The notes under the pieces are model-generated. The model saw only the letters and a list, made by a program, of their open reading frames with translations. It ran no database searches and was not told the DNA's origin. Position numbers and translations under genes: made by a program. DNA of 64,000 bases from Parapedobacter composti (GTDB lineage Bacteria > Bacteroidota > Bacteroidia > Sphingobacteriales > Sphingobacteriaceae), in contig NZ_FOLL01000001.1 of NCBI RefSeq assembly GCF_900112315.1, positions 372,001 through 436,000 of the forward strand. Direction: 5' to 3'. Below, piece after piece: positions 7,398 to 16,000 of the stretch; the stretch's first letter is position 1, and every line of letters starts with the position of its first letter.

Positions 7398-8966
7398 TTA
7401 GAAAATACCCAGAAACTTACTGCGTTGCTGCCCCTGTGTACGGTTTACGGGAAAACTTGGTTTGGCTTTGGTATTGACCACCGGTGAACCTACCAATGTC
7501 ATGGCGCACCGGAAACCGGTCATGGCGTTGGATTGGTCCTGCTGCATAAACCGCCTTGTGGCTGGGTTAAGCCAATAGGCTCGGTCGTTCCATGAACCGC
7601 CTTTATATACTCTGGATTTATCGTTAACCAATGTGGTGACCCCATAAAGTTCGGCATTCACCTCGTCGGCATATCCTCTTGCATCATGGTCAAACGTGTT
7701 TGCGGCCGAGTCTGAAGGCGTATTAGTCATCGCCTGCAACTCTTCCCAAGTTTGTTTCCTTGGGGCTTTTGCCGGCACTTTGATGGGTCGTCCGTATTTG
7801 TCTTTGGCAAGTATTCCCTTCTCCGGATCCTCATATTGTTTGTCGACGTAAACATTCCCCCGGAAGGGATTGAAATCGTCAAAATCTTCAAAGGACAGTT
7901 GGCGGTAAACATCGGCTACCCATTCATTGACATTGCCTGCCATGTTGTACAGGCCATAATCGTTGGGGAGAAACGCCGTGACAGGTACAGTGATGTCCCC
8001 GCCATCATTAAGGTATCCGGCCACCCCCATGTTGTCTCCGCCTGTAGGCTTGAAGTTTGCCAGGATTAACCCTTGGGTACGCCTTTTGGCTGAACGTACA
8101 CCCAACCCGTTCCACGGGTAAACTTTATATGTTTCGATGTTGCCATATTCGGCGTTGCCCACCAATCCCAAAGCCGCGTATTCCCATTCCGCTTCGGTGG
8201 GTAACCGGTATGGTTGCTTGAGCACACCATCTTCCATCCTTACCGTCCGTCTCGCGCCATCTTCGGCACCCGGCCGGTTATCTTTAGGCATTTTTTCACC
8301 ATCGATGCCTTCCCCTTGATATTGGCCATTGAGGTAAATGTCAGTATTGAAGGGTTCGTTTGGGCGTGTTTGGGCAGCAGATAAATCCTTGTAACTAACC
8401 AAGGCTCCTTTTTGACGGAGAATGTGCTCGTTTACCCGATCGGTGCGCCATATGCAGTAATCATTGGCTTGTTCCCAGGTAACCCCTACAACAGGGTAAT
8501 CCTGATAAGCCGGGTGACGAAGATATAGATCTACATAGGGCTCATTGTAGGATAAGGGTTGACGCCATACCAACGTATCAGGAAGTGCTCTATAATAGAA
8601 TTCATCGTCATCAGGGAAGTTCTGGCGTATCCAGTGAAGGTATTCCAGCCAGTCGGCATTGGATACTTCCGTTTCATCCATGTAGAAGGAGGCTACCGTG
8701 ACCCGCCGTTTGAGATTATCATGTGCATACGTGATATCTTCATTGAGGCTGCCGCCCATTACAAAGGTACCGCCCTCGATGACAACCAAGCCCGGCCCCG
8801 GACCTTCTTTAACCTTACGGTTGATTTGAAGCCCGCCGTTATGGGGGTCATTGTATGCCACACCGGTTTTGGACGAAACACCGCTCTGGTTTTTGCAGGA
8901 ACCGAGTAGTGTACTGCAGATGGCCAATAAGAGGAAATGGACTAAATAGGGATTTGTTGTTTTCAT
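7398..8966 (-). CDS. gldJ: GldJ-like gliding motility/T9SS lipoprotein (SUMF1 fold)
   Basis: 522 residues from ATG 8966. The N-terminus carries a lipobox (STLLGSC). A TGVAYNDPHNGGLQ segment, followed by GPGLVVIEGGTFVMGG, is the characteristic opening of GldJ, a lipoprotein of the gliding/type IX secretion apparatus built on the formylglycine-generating-enzyme fold. SUMF1 signatures continue with DETEVSNADWLEYL, YPVVGVTWEQANDYC, RLPTEAEWEYAA, YNMAGNVNEWVADVY, KGGSWNDRAYWL and TGFRCAM. The second catalytic Cys of true FGEs is not seen in the RAYWLNPATRRF segment, so it is unlikely to activate sulfatases. A TTG at 9035 would lengthen it, but that start precedes the lipoprotein signal and is rejected. 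Paralogue GldK is the main alternative. Confidence 0.8.
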   Translation of the reverse strand: MKTTNPYLVHFLLLAICSTLLGSCKNQSGVSSKTGVAYNDPHNGGLQINRKVKEGPGPGLVVIEGGTFVMGGSLNEDITYAHDNLKRRVTVASFYMDETEVSNADWLEYLHWIRQNFPDDDEFYYRALPDTLVWRQPLSYNEPYVDLYLRHPAYQDYPVVGVTWEQANDYCIWRTDRVNEHILRQKGALVSYKDLSAAQTRPNEPFNTDIYLNGQYQGEGIDGEKMPKDNRPGAEDGARRTVRMEDGVLKQPYRLPTEAEWEYAALGLVGNAEYGNIETYKVYPWNGLGVRSAKRRTQGLILANFKPTGGDNMGVAGYLNDGGDITVPVTAFLPNDYGLYNMAGNVNEWVADVYRQLSFEDFDDFNPFRGNVYVDKQYEDPEKGILAKDKYGRPIKVPAKAPRKQTWEELQAMTNTPSDSAANTFDHDARGYADEVNAELYGVTTLVNDKSRVYKGGSWNDRAYWLNPATRRFMQQDQSNAMTGFRCAMTLVGSPVVNTKAKPSFPVNRTQGQQRSKFLGIF

Positions 8967-9002
8967 TCGGCGTATATCAGAAACACATTTCTTTCCAAAA
9001 AT

Positions 9003-9035
9003 CAAAATTAAATAAATTATCGAAGTTAATCGCAA
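9003..9035 (-). promoter_or_regulatory. Candidate promoter of the gldJ-like gene
   Basis: The minus strand reads TTG (9035-9033), a 22-bp spacer and TAATTTTG (9010-9003), a TAnnTTTG element. The spacer is slightly longer than the usual 19-21 bp. It would give a leader of about 30 bases before ATG 8966. Confidence 0.4.
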
Positions 9036-9062
9036 CTAAATTTACATTTCACTATGTTTGGC

Positions 9063-9120
9063 GGTGGTTGGTGGTTGGTGATCACTGATCCCGGTCACCG
9101 ATCCCCGGTCACCGATCCCC
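9063..9120. repeat. Short tandem repeats upstream of ispF
   Basis: GGTGGTT is repeated at 9063-9076, and the 14-bp unit GGTCACCGATCCCC occurs twice in a row (9093-9106, 9107-9120), preceded by a diverged copy. The unit contains the palindrome GGTCACC/GGTGACC-like half-sites. It sits just before the poly-A stretch and ATG of ispF; function unknown. Confidence 0.8.
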
Positions 9121-9136
9121 GAAAAAAAAAGAAAAA

Positions 9137-9616
9137 ATGAATATAAAAGTTGGATTTGGATTTGATGTACATCAGCTCAAGGAGGGTCATCCCTTTGTGT
9201 TGGGTGGTGTGCAAGTGGCGCATCATGCTGGTGCCTTTGGGCATTCTGATGCGGACGTGCTGACCCATGCGATATGCGATGCGTTGCTGGGGGCTGCTAA
9301 CCTGGAAGATATCGGCTACCATTTTCCGAACACGGATGAACGGTGGAGGGGGGTAAGCAGTTTGGTTTTGCTTGAACATTGCGCCGGCCTGTTGGATGAG
9401 CAGGGGTGGGCCGTCGGAAATATTGATGCCATGTTGTGCTTGGAAGCCCCCAAGATTAAACCGTATATCCCCCGAATGAAACAACATATTGCCTCCGCGG
9501 CGGGTATTACCGAGCAGGACGTTTCCATTAAAGCAACCACGAATGAAACCATGGGATTTATAGGGCGGCAAGAAGGCGTAGTTGCTTACGCTGTATGCCT
9601 TATCGCCCGGAAATAA
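9137..9616 (+). CDS. ispF: 2-C-methyl-D-erythritol 2,4-cyclodiphosphate synthase IspF
   Basis: Cyclises CDP-ME 2-phosphate to MEcPP in the non-mevalonate isoprenoid pathway. The 159-residue length is standard. Metal ligands and motifs are visible: GFGFDVHQL (DxH), GHSDADVLTHAICDALLGAA, IGYHFPNTDERW, and the C-terminal KATTNETMGFIGRQEG. The ATG follows a long A-rich tract with AAGAAAAA instead of a classical Shine-Dalgarno. It stands alone, divergent from gldJ, and is followed by a hairpin with a T-run. Confidence 0.97.
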   Translation: MNIKVGFGFDVHQLKEGHPFVLGGVQVAHHAGAFGHSDADVLTHAICDALLGAANLEDIGYHFPNTDERWRGVSSLVLLEHCAGLLDEQGWAVGNIDAMLCLEAPKIKPYIPRMKQHIASAAGITEQDVSIKATTNETMGFIGRQEGVVAYAVCLIARK

Positions 9617-9620
9617 AAAG

Positions 9621-9662
9621 CACAGGTTAACGTAACTTGATGGTTACCGGTGTGTTTTTTTT
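9621..9662 (+). terminator. Rho-independent terminator after ispF
   Basis: CACAGGTTAAC (9621-9631) pairs imperfectly with GTTACCGGTGTG (9643-9654), followed by eight T residues. It starts five bases after the ispF stop codon. Confidence 0.5.
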
Positions 9663-9713
9663 AAAAAAAGAACCCATATTTGGTTCATCATAAACTTGAC
9701 CAGAAAACTCGCT

Positions 9714-12137
9714 ATGAAAAGACAACTTACCGCATGCTCCAGTACATTTTTGTTGCTTTGGCTGCCGTTTTTGTCGACGGTGACGGCACAAAATTCACTC
9801 ACCTACCAAACACCTCCGGAAAGCATACGTGCATTGGTGGATGCACCTAACACGCCATCGGTATTCTTTACAAAAGAAAGAGATAAGATGCTATTGCTCG
9901 AGCGTCCGGATTTTCCCACCATAGCCGACATTTCACAACCGGCGCTGGGCCTGGCGGGGTTGCGTATCAATCCGGCGAACAACGCGGCGGTAGGCAGTGG
10001 CTTTACCACCATCACGGTAAAAGATGTGAAGACCGGCGAGGAATATCCAATTACCGGATTACCCACCGAAGCCAGCATCGGGAATATTACATTCAGTCCT
10101 GATGAAAAATGGGTGGCGTTCAGCAATAGCACAAAAACTGCCGTAGAGCTATGGGTGGCTGATCTCCAGCAGTTTGTTGCCAGAAGGATAACGGATGTAC
10201 CCTTGAACGATGCGTTCGGCTTTACGTTCACCTGGGCGCCAGGGAGTACCCATATATTGGCGAAATTCATCCCGGAAGGGCGCGGAAGTGCACCGCAAGC
10301 GAGCGAGGTGCCAACCGGACCGGTGGTGCAGGAAAATCTCGGAAAAACGGCTCCGTCAAGAACCTATCAAAATTTGCTGGAAGATCCGCACGATGAGCGG
10401 TTGTTTGATTACTATCTGACTGGTCAGCTTGCCTTGGTGGATCTGGGAGGAAACCTCACTGAAGTTGGCGTTCCGGGAATTTACCGTTCCGTAAATTACT
10501 CGCCTGATGGGAATTATCTGCTGGTGCAGCGCGTGGAGCGACCTTATTCTTATCTCGTACCGGTATACGCATTCCCTTACCATACCTTGATATGGGATAA
10601 GAATGGCAATGAAGTTAAACGGTTATATGAAGCACCGTTGGCCGATAACGTACCTATAGGGTTCGATAATGTTGTAACCGGTCAACGGGCGCACGGCTGG
10701 CGGCCGGACAAGCCTGCAACGTTGTATTGGGTGGAGGCGCTGGATGGAGGTATTGCGCGGAATAAAGCTGAGCATCGGGATGCAGTATACCAATTGGAAG
10801 CGCCCTTTACCGGCCAACCGGCTAATCTTATCCAAACCGCGCTGCGCTATAGCGGTATTACATGGGCCGACAAGGATTTTGCCATCTTAACGGAGCGGTG
10901 GCGACAGACGCGGAAGGAAAAAATGACCTTGTTTGATTCCAATAGCGGAAAGGCCATCCAAGTCATAGCTGATCGGTCATCAGAAGATACATACACTGAC
11001 CCCGGCCGGTTTGTGTATACCCCTAACGGATTTAATCGTTCGGTACTATTGCTGGATAAAGGTCGGCAACCAACAGTCTTTACGATTTCCGGCGGCGCAT
11101 CGCCGGAGGGTGATCGCCCTTTCTTGATGCGCTGGAACCTGATATCCGGCAAAACCGATACTTTGTTCCAGTCGCAGGCACCTTATTACGAGTCGCCGGT
11201 GTTTTTTGACAACAAAGGCTCGCTGATTATTTCGCGTGAGTCTGCGGAAGAGCCACCCAATTATTACACGGTTAATCTGAAAAGCCGGTCGATGACCGCC
11301 ATAACCGCTTTCGCGCACCCATATACCTCACTGGAGGGAGTGCAGAAGCAACAGCTCTCCTATAAGCGCAACGACGGGCTGACCCTAACCGCCACTCTTT
11401 ACCTGCCCGCTGGCTATAGCAAGGAAGACGGGCCGCTACCCATGCTGATGTGGGCCTACCCGCGTGAATTTAAGACGGCCGCAGCGGCCAGCCAGGTGAA
11501 AGGATCGCCTTATCGTTTTACGCGGATTTCCTGGGGATCGCCCATTTACTGGGTAACCCGCGGGTACGCTGTGCTTGACAATGCTGATATGCCCATTGTG
11601 GGTGAGGGTGATGAAGAACCCAACGATACGTTTGTGCCTCAGGTACAAGCCAATGCGAAGGCAGCAATTGATTACGTGACCTCCCTGGGCGTAGCCGACC
11701 GGAAGCGTATTGGTGTGGGAGGCCACTCATACGGCGCATTTATGACGGCCAACCTCCTGGCCCATACGGATCTTTTTGCCGCAGGTATTGCCCGTAGTGG
11801 TGCCTATAACCGTACCTTGACACCCTTTGGATTCCAGGCGGAGCCGCGTACTTACTGGCAGGCCCCGGAGGTCTATTACCAAATGTCGCCATTCAGCTTT
11901 GCCGATAAGATTAAGACGCCACTTTTGCTTATACATGGTATGGACGATGAGAATTCGGGGACATTCCCTATCAACAGCGAACGCCTGTATGCAGCCATCA
12001 AAGGGCATGGGGGAACGGTTCGGTTGGTGTTCCTGCCCAAAGAATTGCATGGTTACCGGGCGAAAGAGTCTATTTACCACACACTTTGGGAGATGGATCG
12101 TTGGTTGGAACAGTATGTGAAGAACAACGGCCGATAA
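9714..12137 (+). CDS. S9 family serine peptidase (prolyl oligopeptidase type), secreted
   Basis: 807 residues from ATG 9714: a signal peptide ending STVTAQ, a long beta-propeller-like region (WD-like strands such as ITFSPDEKWVAFSN and GIYRSVNYSPDGNYLLV) and a C-terminal alpha/beta-hydrolase domain. The catalytic Ser lies in GVGGHSYGAFM, the Asp in LIHGMDDENSG and the His in KELHGY, in the usual order. The family cleaves short peptides, often after Pro or at dipeptide or Glu positions; the specificity cannot be read here. The TTG at 9696 is a possible but weaker start. It converges with the sigma/anti-sigma pair, six bases apart, with no evident terminator. Confidence 0.9.
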   Translation: MKRQLTACSSTFLLLWLPFLSTVTAQNSLTYQTPPESIRALVDAPNTPSVFFTKERDKMLLLERPDFPTIADISQPALGLAGLRINPANNAAVGSGFTTITVKDVKTGEEYPITGLPTEASIGNITFSPDEKWVAFSNSTKTAVELWVADLQQFVARRITDVPLNDAFGFTFTWAPGSTHILAKFIPEGRGSAPQASEVPTGPVVQENLGKTAPSRTYQNLLEDPHDERLFDYYLTGQLALVDLGGNLTEVGVPGIYRSVNYSPDGNYLLVQRVERPYSYLVPVYAFPYHTLIWDKNGNEVKRLYEAPLADNVPIGFDNVVTGQRAHGWRPDKPATLYWVEALDGGIARNKAEHRDAVYQLEAPFTGQPANLIQTALRYSGITWADKDFAILTERWRQTRKEKMTLFDSNSGKAIQVIADRSSEDTYTDPGRFVYTPNGFNRSVLLLDKGRQPTVFTISGGASPEGDRPFLMRWNLISGKTDTLFQSQAPYYESPVFFDNKGSLIISRESAEEPPNYYTVNLKSRSMTAITAFAHPYTSLEGVQKQQLSYKRNDGLTLTATLYLPAGYSKEDGPLPMLMWAYPREFKTAAAASQVKGSPYRFTRISWGSPIYWVTRGYAVLDNADMPIVGEGDEEPNDTFVPQVQANAKAAIDYVTSLGVADRKRIGVGGHSYGAFMTANLLAHTDLFAAGIARSGAYNRTLTPFGFQAEPRTYWQAPEVYYQMSPFSFADKIKTPLLLIHGMDDENSGTFPINSERLYAAIKGHGGTVRLVFLPKELHGYRAKESIYHTLWEMDRWLEQYVKNNGR

Positions 12138-12143
12138 TTTGAT

Positions 12144-13280
12144 TTACGGCCTGCGGCGTGTCAGATCGATATCCACCGATAGCGCCACACCGGTAGAGTA
12201 AAGTTTGATATTGCCCTGACCGATTTGGCTTAACGGCACTTTTACGAACGGCTGTACAGTCATACCCATCGCATTGTTGAATTTGCGGTGATAGCCGATA
12301 CCCATGTGCAATATTCCAAAGAAATGCTGGTTTTCGTTACGGAACCGGTATTGCCGCGGATAGAAAGACTCGCTACGATAAGAATGGAAATCGTAGGTTT
12401 CACGAAGCATGATGTAACTTGATAGTCCGCCAGCAGCAAACCATGAAGATTGACCGTCCTGCCAGAGTTTGTAATGGATAGTTAAAGGAATGTCCAGTAC
12501 CCGGCAATCGGCATCAATACGGTCGGCTCCGTTACGATAGGATGGCCAGCCCCCTTCTGGCTGGTAAACACCAAAATCGGCTTGATACAGTTTTTTTGCA
12601 TACAGTAAGCCTCCGGCGATATTCAATCTATCGTTGAGACGATAACTCATGACAATTCCGAAATTCCGGCTTAATTTACCGGCGAAAGGTCGGATACCGG
12701 AAAGATCCGGGGCTGCGGTAATACTGAATGTCCATCCACCTTGCGGCTCGCTGGGCTGCATTTGTGCGTTGGTAATTTCGGCTACGCGTCCGGTGGGTGT
12801 TTTTTCGTTCGTCCGTAATTCGGTAATAGGCGAGGTTGTCAGGGGCGACGTTGACAGCACGTTTACGTTTACTTGTTCTACCGCCAGCAGCTGTCCGTTG
12901 CTATGCGGAACCTCGTCGGTTGATTCGGCGACGGCTGTTATAGGCAGTTGCTTGGTTGATTTTCTGGCGATGACTGAATCACTGCCCGTTGTTGGAACCA
13001 CGGTGTGTTCCTGCGGGATTGCCGAATTGGCTGTTGGCAATTCGCGTGCTGTTGGGAGGGCTGGCCCGTTGCTGGAGCCAGTACGGTCGCCAGACAACCA
13101 TACGATGGCAATGACCAAGGCAGCGGCGCAGCCGCTGCCCAACCAGATGAGCAACGGCGATTTGCGCTTTTTCCGTGGCAATTTTTTGGCAACAGCGTTC
13201 CAAACCGTTTCATCAAACGGGATTTCCGGCCCGTTCAGCCCTTCCCGGAATAGTTTATCGATGGGGTGTTTGTCTTCCAT
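12144..13280 (-). CDS. Anti-sigma-like protein fused to an outer-membrane-type beta-barrel domain
   Basis: 378 residues. The N-terminal 35 residues (HPIDKLFREGLNGPEIPF, DETVWNAVAKKL) resemble the cytoplasmic segment of Bacteroidota anti-sigma proteins. One membrane segment follows at about 42-63 (LLIWLGSGCAAALVIAIVW), then a low-complexity Ser/Thr/Pro linker, and from about 190 a domain of alternating strands (GIVMSYRLNDRLNIAGGLLY, YHRKFNNAMGMTVQPFVKVP) like the PorT/OmpW-like barrel family. It starts six bases after the ECF sigma stop, so it is co-transcribed and probably restrains that sigma factor. The barrel-like domain would face the periplasm; the signal sensed is unknown. Confidence 0.72.
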   Translation of the reverse strand: MEDKHPIDKLFREGLNGPEIPFDETVWNAVAKKLPRKKRKSPLLIWLGSGCAAALVIAIVWLSGDRTGSSNGPALPTARELPTANSAIPQEHTVVPTTGSDSVIARKSTKQLPITAVAESTDEVPHSNGQLLAVEQVNVNVLSTSPLTTSPITELRTNEKTPTGRVAEITNAQMQPSEPQGGWTFSITAAPDLSGIRPFAGKLSRNFGIVMSYRLNDRLNIAGGLLYAKKLYQADFGVYQPEGGWPSYRNGADRIDADCRVLDIPLTIHYKLWQDGQSSWFAAGGLSSYIMLRETYDFHSYRSESFYPRQYRFRNENQHFFGILHMGIGYHRKFNNAMGMTVQPFVKVPLSQIGQGNIKLYSTGVALSVDIDLTRRRP

Positions 13281-13286
13281 GTGCTC

Positions 13287-13877
13287 TTATCTGATCAGTT
13301 GTCCATCATTGTCAGCTTGCGTGCCCATCCGTTCATTGGCGGTTTTGTCCAGCAGTTCCTGAAGTTTTTTCCGGGCTTTGTGTAAGTTTGATTTTGAGGT
13401 GTTGATATTGATACCCAGCATCTTCGCGATTTCATCGTGGCTATACCCGTCAATGGCGTAAAGGTTAAAGACGGTTCTGTATGCAGGGCTGAGTGATCGA
13501 ATCAACGCCAATAAATCGTCGTATGCCAGCTTGCTATAAATGCTGGCCTCATTGCTCATACTCACATGTTCATCCACATCTTCCTGCTGCGCAAATTTCA
13601 AACTCGCCCGGTAATAGTCGATAGCCGTATTGGTAATGATCCGCCCGATCCACGACTTGAATGGTTTCGATGCATCGTATTGGTCGATATGGTTGAATAT
13701 TTTTAAAAAACTCTCGCTCAGAATGTCTGATGCTTCATCTGACCGGCGGGCATACCGCTTGCATATTCCCATTGCATAGCTGTGGAAATACTTGAATAAA
13801 GCATATTGGCTTTCCCTATCGTGCTGCAGGCAACCGGCAATATACTGTTGCACTATTTCTTCATTAGTCGTCGGCAA
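13287..13877 (-). CDS. ECF-type RNA polymerase sigma factor
   Basis: 196 residues. Region 2 is seen in YALFKYFHSYAMGICKRYA, DEASDILSESFLKIF and FKSWIGRIITNTAIDYYR; region 4 in ALIRSLSPAYRTVFNLYAID, GYSHDEIAKMLGI and TSKSNLHKARKKLQ (helix-turn-helix). There is no region 3, as in ECF factors. The start must be TTG at 13877: an in-frame TAA lies 12 bases upstream, the next ATG is deep in region 2, and a GAAAGAAG ribosome site precedes the TTG. The gene heads a two-gene unit with the anti-sigma/barrel protein. Direct and inverted repeats lie in the region upstream. Confidence 0.9.
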   Translation of the reverse strand: MPTTNEEIVQQYIAGCLQHDRESQYALFKYFHSYAMGICKRYARRSDEASDILSESFLKIFNHIDQYDASKPFKSWIGRIITNTAIDYYRASLKFAQQEDVDEHVSMSNEASIYSKLAYDDLLALIRSLSPAYRTVFNLYAIDGYSHDEIAKMLGININTSKSNLHKARKKLQELLDKTANERMGTQADNDGQLIR

Positions 13878-13914
13878 GCTTCTTTCTTATGCGTTGTAGT
13901 AAAAATACGGGCAA

Positions 13915-13977
13915 TTGAACCAAAAGGTTGCCCTGTTGAACCAAAATTTTTCTTGGCTGTTAAAAGCAACCTTTTGG
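13915..13977. promoter_or_regulatory. Repeat cluster between the ECF sigma and haem lipoprotein genes
   Basis: TTGAACCAAAA occurs twice (13915-13925 and 13936-13946), 21 bp apart, i.e. about two helical turns. A perfect 12-bp inverted repeat, CCAAAAGGTTGC (13920-13931) and GCAACCTTTTGG (13966-13977), overlaps them. The divergent position suggests an operator or regulated promoter for one or both neighbours; no protein can be named. Confidence 0.5.
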
Positions 13978-14047
13978 ATGTCCGGGCCGTATCCCCTTAT
14001 GAATGCCGAAGTGGATGCCGACTATACGACAAATTAATATAAAAACG

Positions 14048-14431
14048 ATGAAAATGAAACAATCCGTTTTCCAGCTGTTATGGTGCCTTGCTGTGGTGGT
14101 GATTTCAGCCTGTGGAAAAGGCAATGAAACGCCCGAGCCGCCAGGCCCGCCTCCCGGAAATGGGGGCGAAGAAGAAGTAACCGTTGACAATGTAAGCTAT
14201 TCCAATTTCGTGGGCGGACTGCTACAGTCGCGTTGCAGCGGGTGCCACACGGGATCCGGTGCAGGTACATCGCGGTGGGTTTTTTCCGGTTATACCTCGG
14301 TAAGGGATAACCTGACGCGGATTAACGATGTGGTAGTCGTGCGCAGGGTAATGCCGCAAAACGGTAGCTTATCGACGCGCGAGTTGGATTTGTTAAAGGC
14401 ATGGATCAACAAGGGTGCGCCGGAGAACTGA
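14048..14431 (+). CDS. Haem-c-binding lipoprotein (single CxxCH)
   Basis: 127 residues from ATG 14048. The signal peptide ends in lipobox VISAC, followed by a Pro/Gly/Glu-rich linker (PEPPGPPPGNGGEEE). One CxxCH haem site is seen (LQSRCSGCHTG), and VMPQNG about 60 residues on offers the Met axial ligand. ELDLLKAWINKGAPEN is the usual C-terminus of small periplasmic c-type cytochrome domains. It would be a lipid-anchored electron carrier. The stop overlaps the ATG of the following YceI gene (TGATG), so translation is probably coupled; the next genes form a unit with it. Confidence 0.85.
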   Translation: MKMKQSVFQLLWCLAVVVISACGKGNETPEPPGPPPGNGGEEEVTVDNVSYSNFVGGLLQSRCSGCHTGSGAGTSRWVFSGYTSVRDNLTRINDVVVVRRVMPQNGSLSTRELDLLKAWINKGAPEN

Positions 14432-14979
14432 TGGGTATGAACAAGTGGTATGTCTGGTTTTTTGTGATGTTCCTGTGCTTCCGTGCGGAAGCGCAGGACA
14501 TCCTGTTGGACAAGAGCAGTCGTATCTCGTTCTTCTCCGAGGCGCCGCTGGAAAATATATCAGCGGCTACTGCGAAGGCCGTGGCTGCTCTTAATGTCAA
14601 AACTAATGAGATTGCTTTTAAGGTACCCGTTAAGTCGTTCGAATTCAATAAGCGGCTGATGCAGCAGCATTTCAATGAAAATTATATGGAAACGGATAGG
14701 TTTCCATATGCGACATTCGGGGGTAGGGTTGTGGAAGATGTAGACTGGACAGCGGACGGCCGCCATCAAGTGACGGCAGAGGGAAATCTGGATATCCATG
14801 GTGTAAAAAAATTTTACTCCACCAAGGCGACCATCGTGATAAAAGGTGGCGTAATTCAGACTCACGCCAAATTCGATGTTAAATTGGCCGACCACGCCAT
14901 CAGAATACCAAGAGTAGTCATGAAGAATATCGCAGAAGTAGTTTCTGTTGACGTATCAGCAACCTATCGGATACCCTAA
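14431..14979 (+). CDS. YceI family periplasmic protein
   Basis: 182 residues from ATG 14431 (a second ATG at 14437 is equally possible). Signal peptide WFFVMFLCFRAEAQ, then a YceI-type lipocalin-like barrel: ISFFSEAPLENISA near the start, the helix NKRLMQQHFNENYMETDRFP, and TAEGNLDIHGVKK. YceI proteins bind amphiphilic isoprenoids such as polyprenols or quinones; the ligand here is not known. Placed between a c-type haem lipoprotein and a DUF5777 barrel, it may take part in an envelope electron-transfer or lipid-handling unit, which is an inference from order. Confidence 0.88.
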   Translation: MGMNKWYVWFFVMFLCFRAEAQDILLDKSSRISFFSEAPLENISAATAKAVAALNVKTNEIAFKVPVKSFEFNKRLMQQHFNENYMETDRFPYATFGGRVVEDVDWTADGRHQVTAEGNLDIHGVKKFYSTKATIVIKGGVIQTHAKFDVKLADHAIRIPRVVMKNIAEVVSVDVSATYRIP

Positions 14980-14989
14980 TTCTTTACCT

Positions 14990-15958
14990 ATGCAACCTTC
15001 TTTTCTTATACGCCATACATTGCGATTCCTTATCGTCCTGAATCTTTTTGCCGGATACAGGCCATCAGCGGCACAGACGGATATGGAACGGCTATTGAGC
15101 GCCGATAGCGTGCAGCATCACGACGGGGAGCCGGTAGAGGCTACGTTTAAGACTACCCGTATCATCAATAGCCAATCCGTTGAGACCATTCACCGGCATG
15201 AGCTCGACTTTAAGGTGGATCACCGTTTTGGTGATATCGGCGGGGCCAACGGCGGGGCCAAGAATTTTTTTGGATTGGACAACTCCACCGATATCCGCAT
15301 CGGGTTTGAGTACGGGATTACGGATGACCTCAATGTGGGGATTGCCCGGACTAAAGGTGCTACACGGGTATCCCAGCTATATGAGACAAACCTGAAGTTG
15401 CGGCTATTGCACCAGACCACTGATGAGAAAATACCGTTATCGGCTACGTTTTATACGAGCCTCGTAATTCCCGGTGTAGCGGCGGATGAACAGAACGATG
15501 GCGAAGCGATATCTTACAGGCAGTTTGCTGATCGGTTTAATGCAGTGGTGCAGCTTATCGTTGCACGCAAGTTCGGTGAACGGCTGTCTTTGGCCATGCA
15601 TCCAACCTACATCCGCCGGAATACAACCGCTGATTATGACAACCAAGATAACCTGCTTGCCCTGGGTATCGGGGGACGACTGAAGGTAAGCAGGCGTATG
15701 GCGCTGGTGATGGACTATGTTGTGCCGTTCCGACCGACGGCAAGCAGAGAACGGTATGAAGAGGCCATCACCGCGTTATACCACCCACTGGGCGTGGGAT
15801 TAGAAATTGAGACGGGCGGGCATGTGTTTAACCTGAACTTTACCAACGCTACGGCCATCCAGGAAATGCAGTTCATTCCGGAAACCACCTCATCATGGGC
15901 CAAAGGACAGTTCAGGTGGGGCTTCACCATATCAAGGCGGTTTATGTTGGGGAACTGA
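14990..15958 (+). CDS. DUF5777 family beta-barrel protein
   Basis: 322 residues from ATG 14990, ten bases after the YceI stop. The signal peptide ends PSAAQ. The body is strand-rich (HELDFKVDHRFGDIGG, DIRIGFEYGITDDLNVGIAR, LSLAMHPTYIRRN, GHVFNLNFTNATAIQE) and ends FRWGFTISRRFMLGN, as in the DUF5777 family of Bacteroidota outer-membrane-like barrels. Members often sit with c-type cytochrome and YceI genes, as here. No enzymatic motif is visible. The first ATG of the frame (14948) lies inside YceI and would precede the signal peptide by 14 residues, so it was not used. Confidence 0.82.
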   Translation: MQPSFLIRHTLRFLIVLNLFAGYRPSAAQTDMERLLSADSVQHHDGEPVEATFKTTRIINSQSVETIHRHELDFKVDHRFGDIGGANGGAKNFFGLDNSTDIRIGFEYGITDDLNVGIARTKGATRVSQLYETNLKLRLLHQTTDEKIPLSATFYTSLVIPGVAADEQNDGEAISYRQFADRFNAVVQLIVARKFGERLSLAMHPTYIRRNTTADYDNQDNLLALGIGGRLKVSRRMALVMDYVVPFRPTASRERYEEAITALYHPLGVGLEIETGGHVFNLNFTNATAIQEMQFIPETTSSWAKGQFRWGFTISRRFMLGN

Positions 15959-16000
15959 ATGATGTCAGCGTTATACGGCAAATACGTATATTTGAGGAAT

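Noticed and set aside
7398..8966. The SUMF1-fold protein as the formylglycine-generating enzyme for the sulfatase at 61 kb
   Set aside because: GldJ-type N-terminus and lipobox; the segment that should hold the active-site Cys pair does not.
12649..13362. Plus-strand open frame antisense to the anti-sigma/barrel gene
   Set aside because: The minus-strand genes have family signatures and normal spacing; this frame has none.
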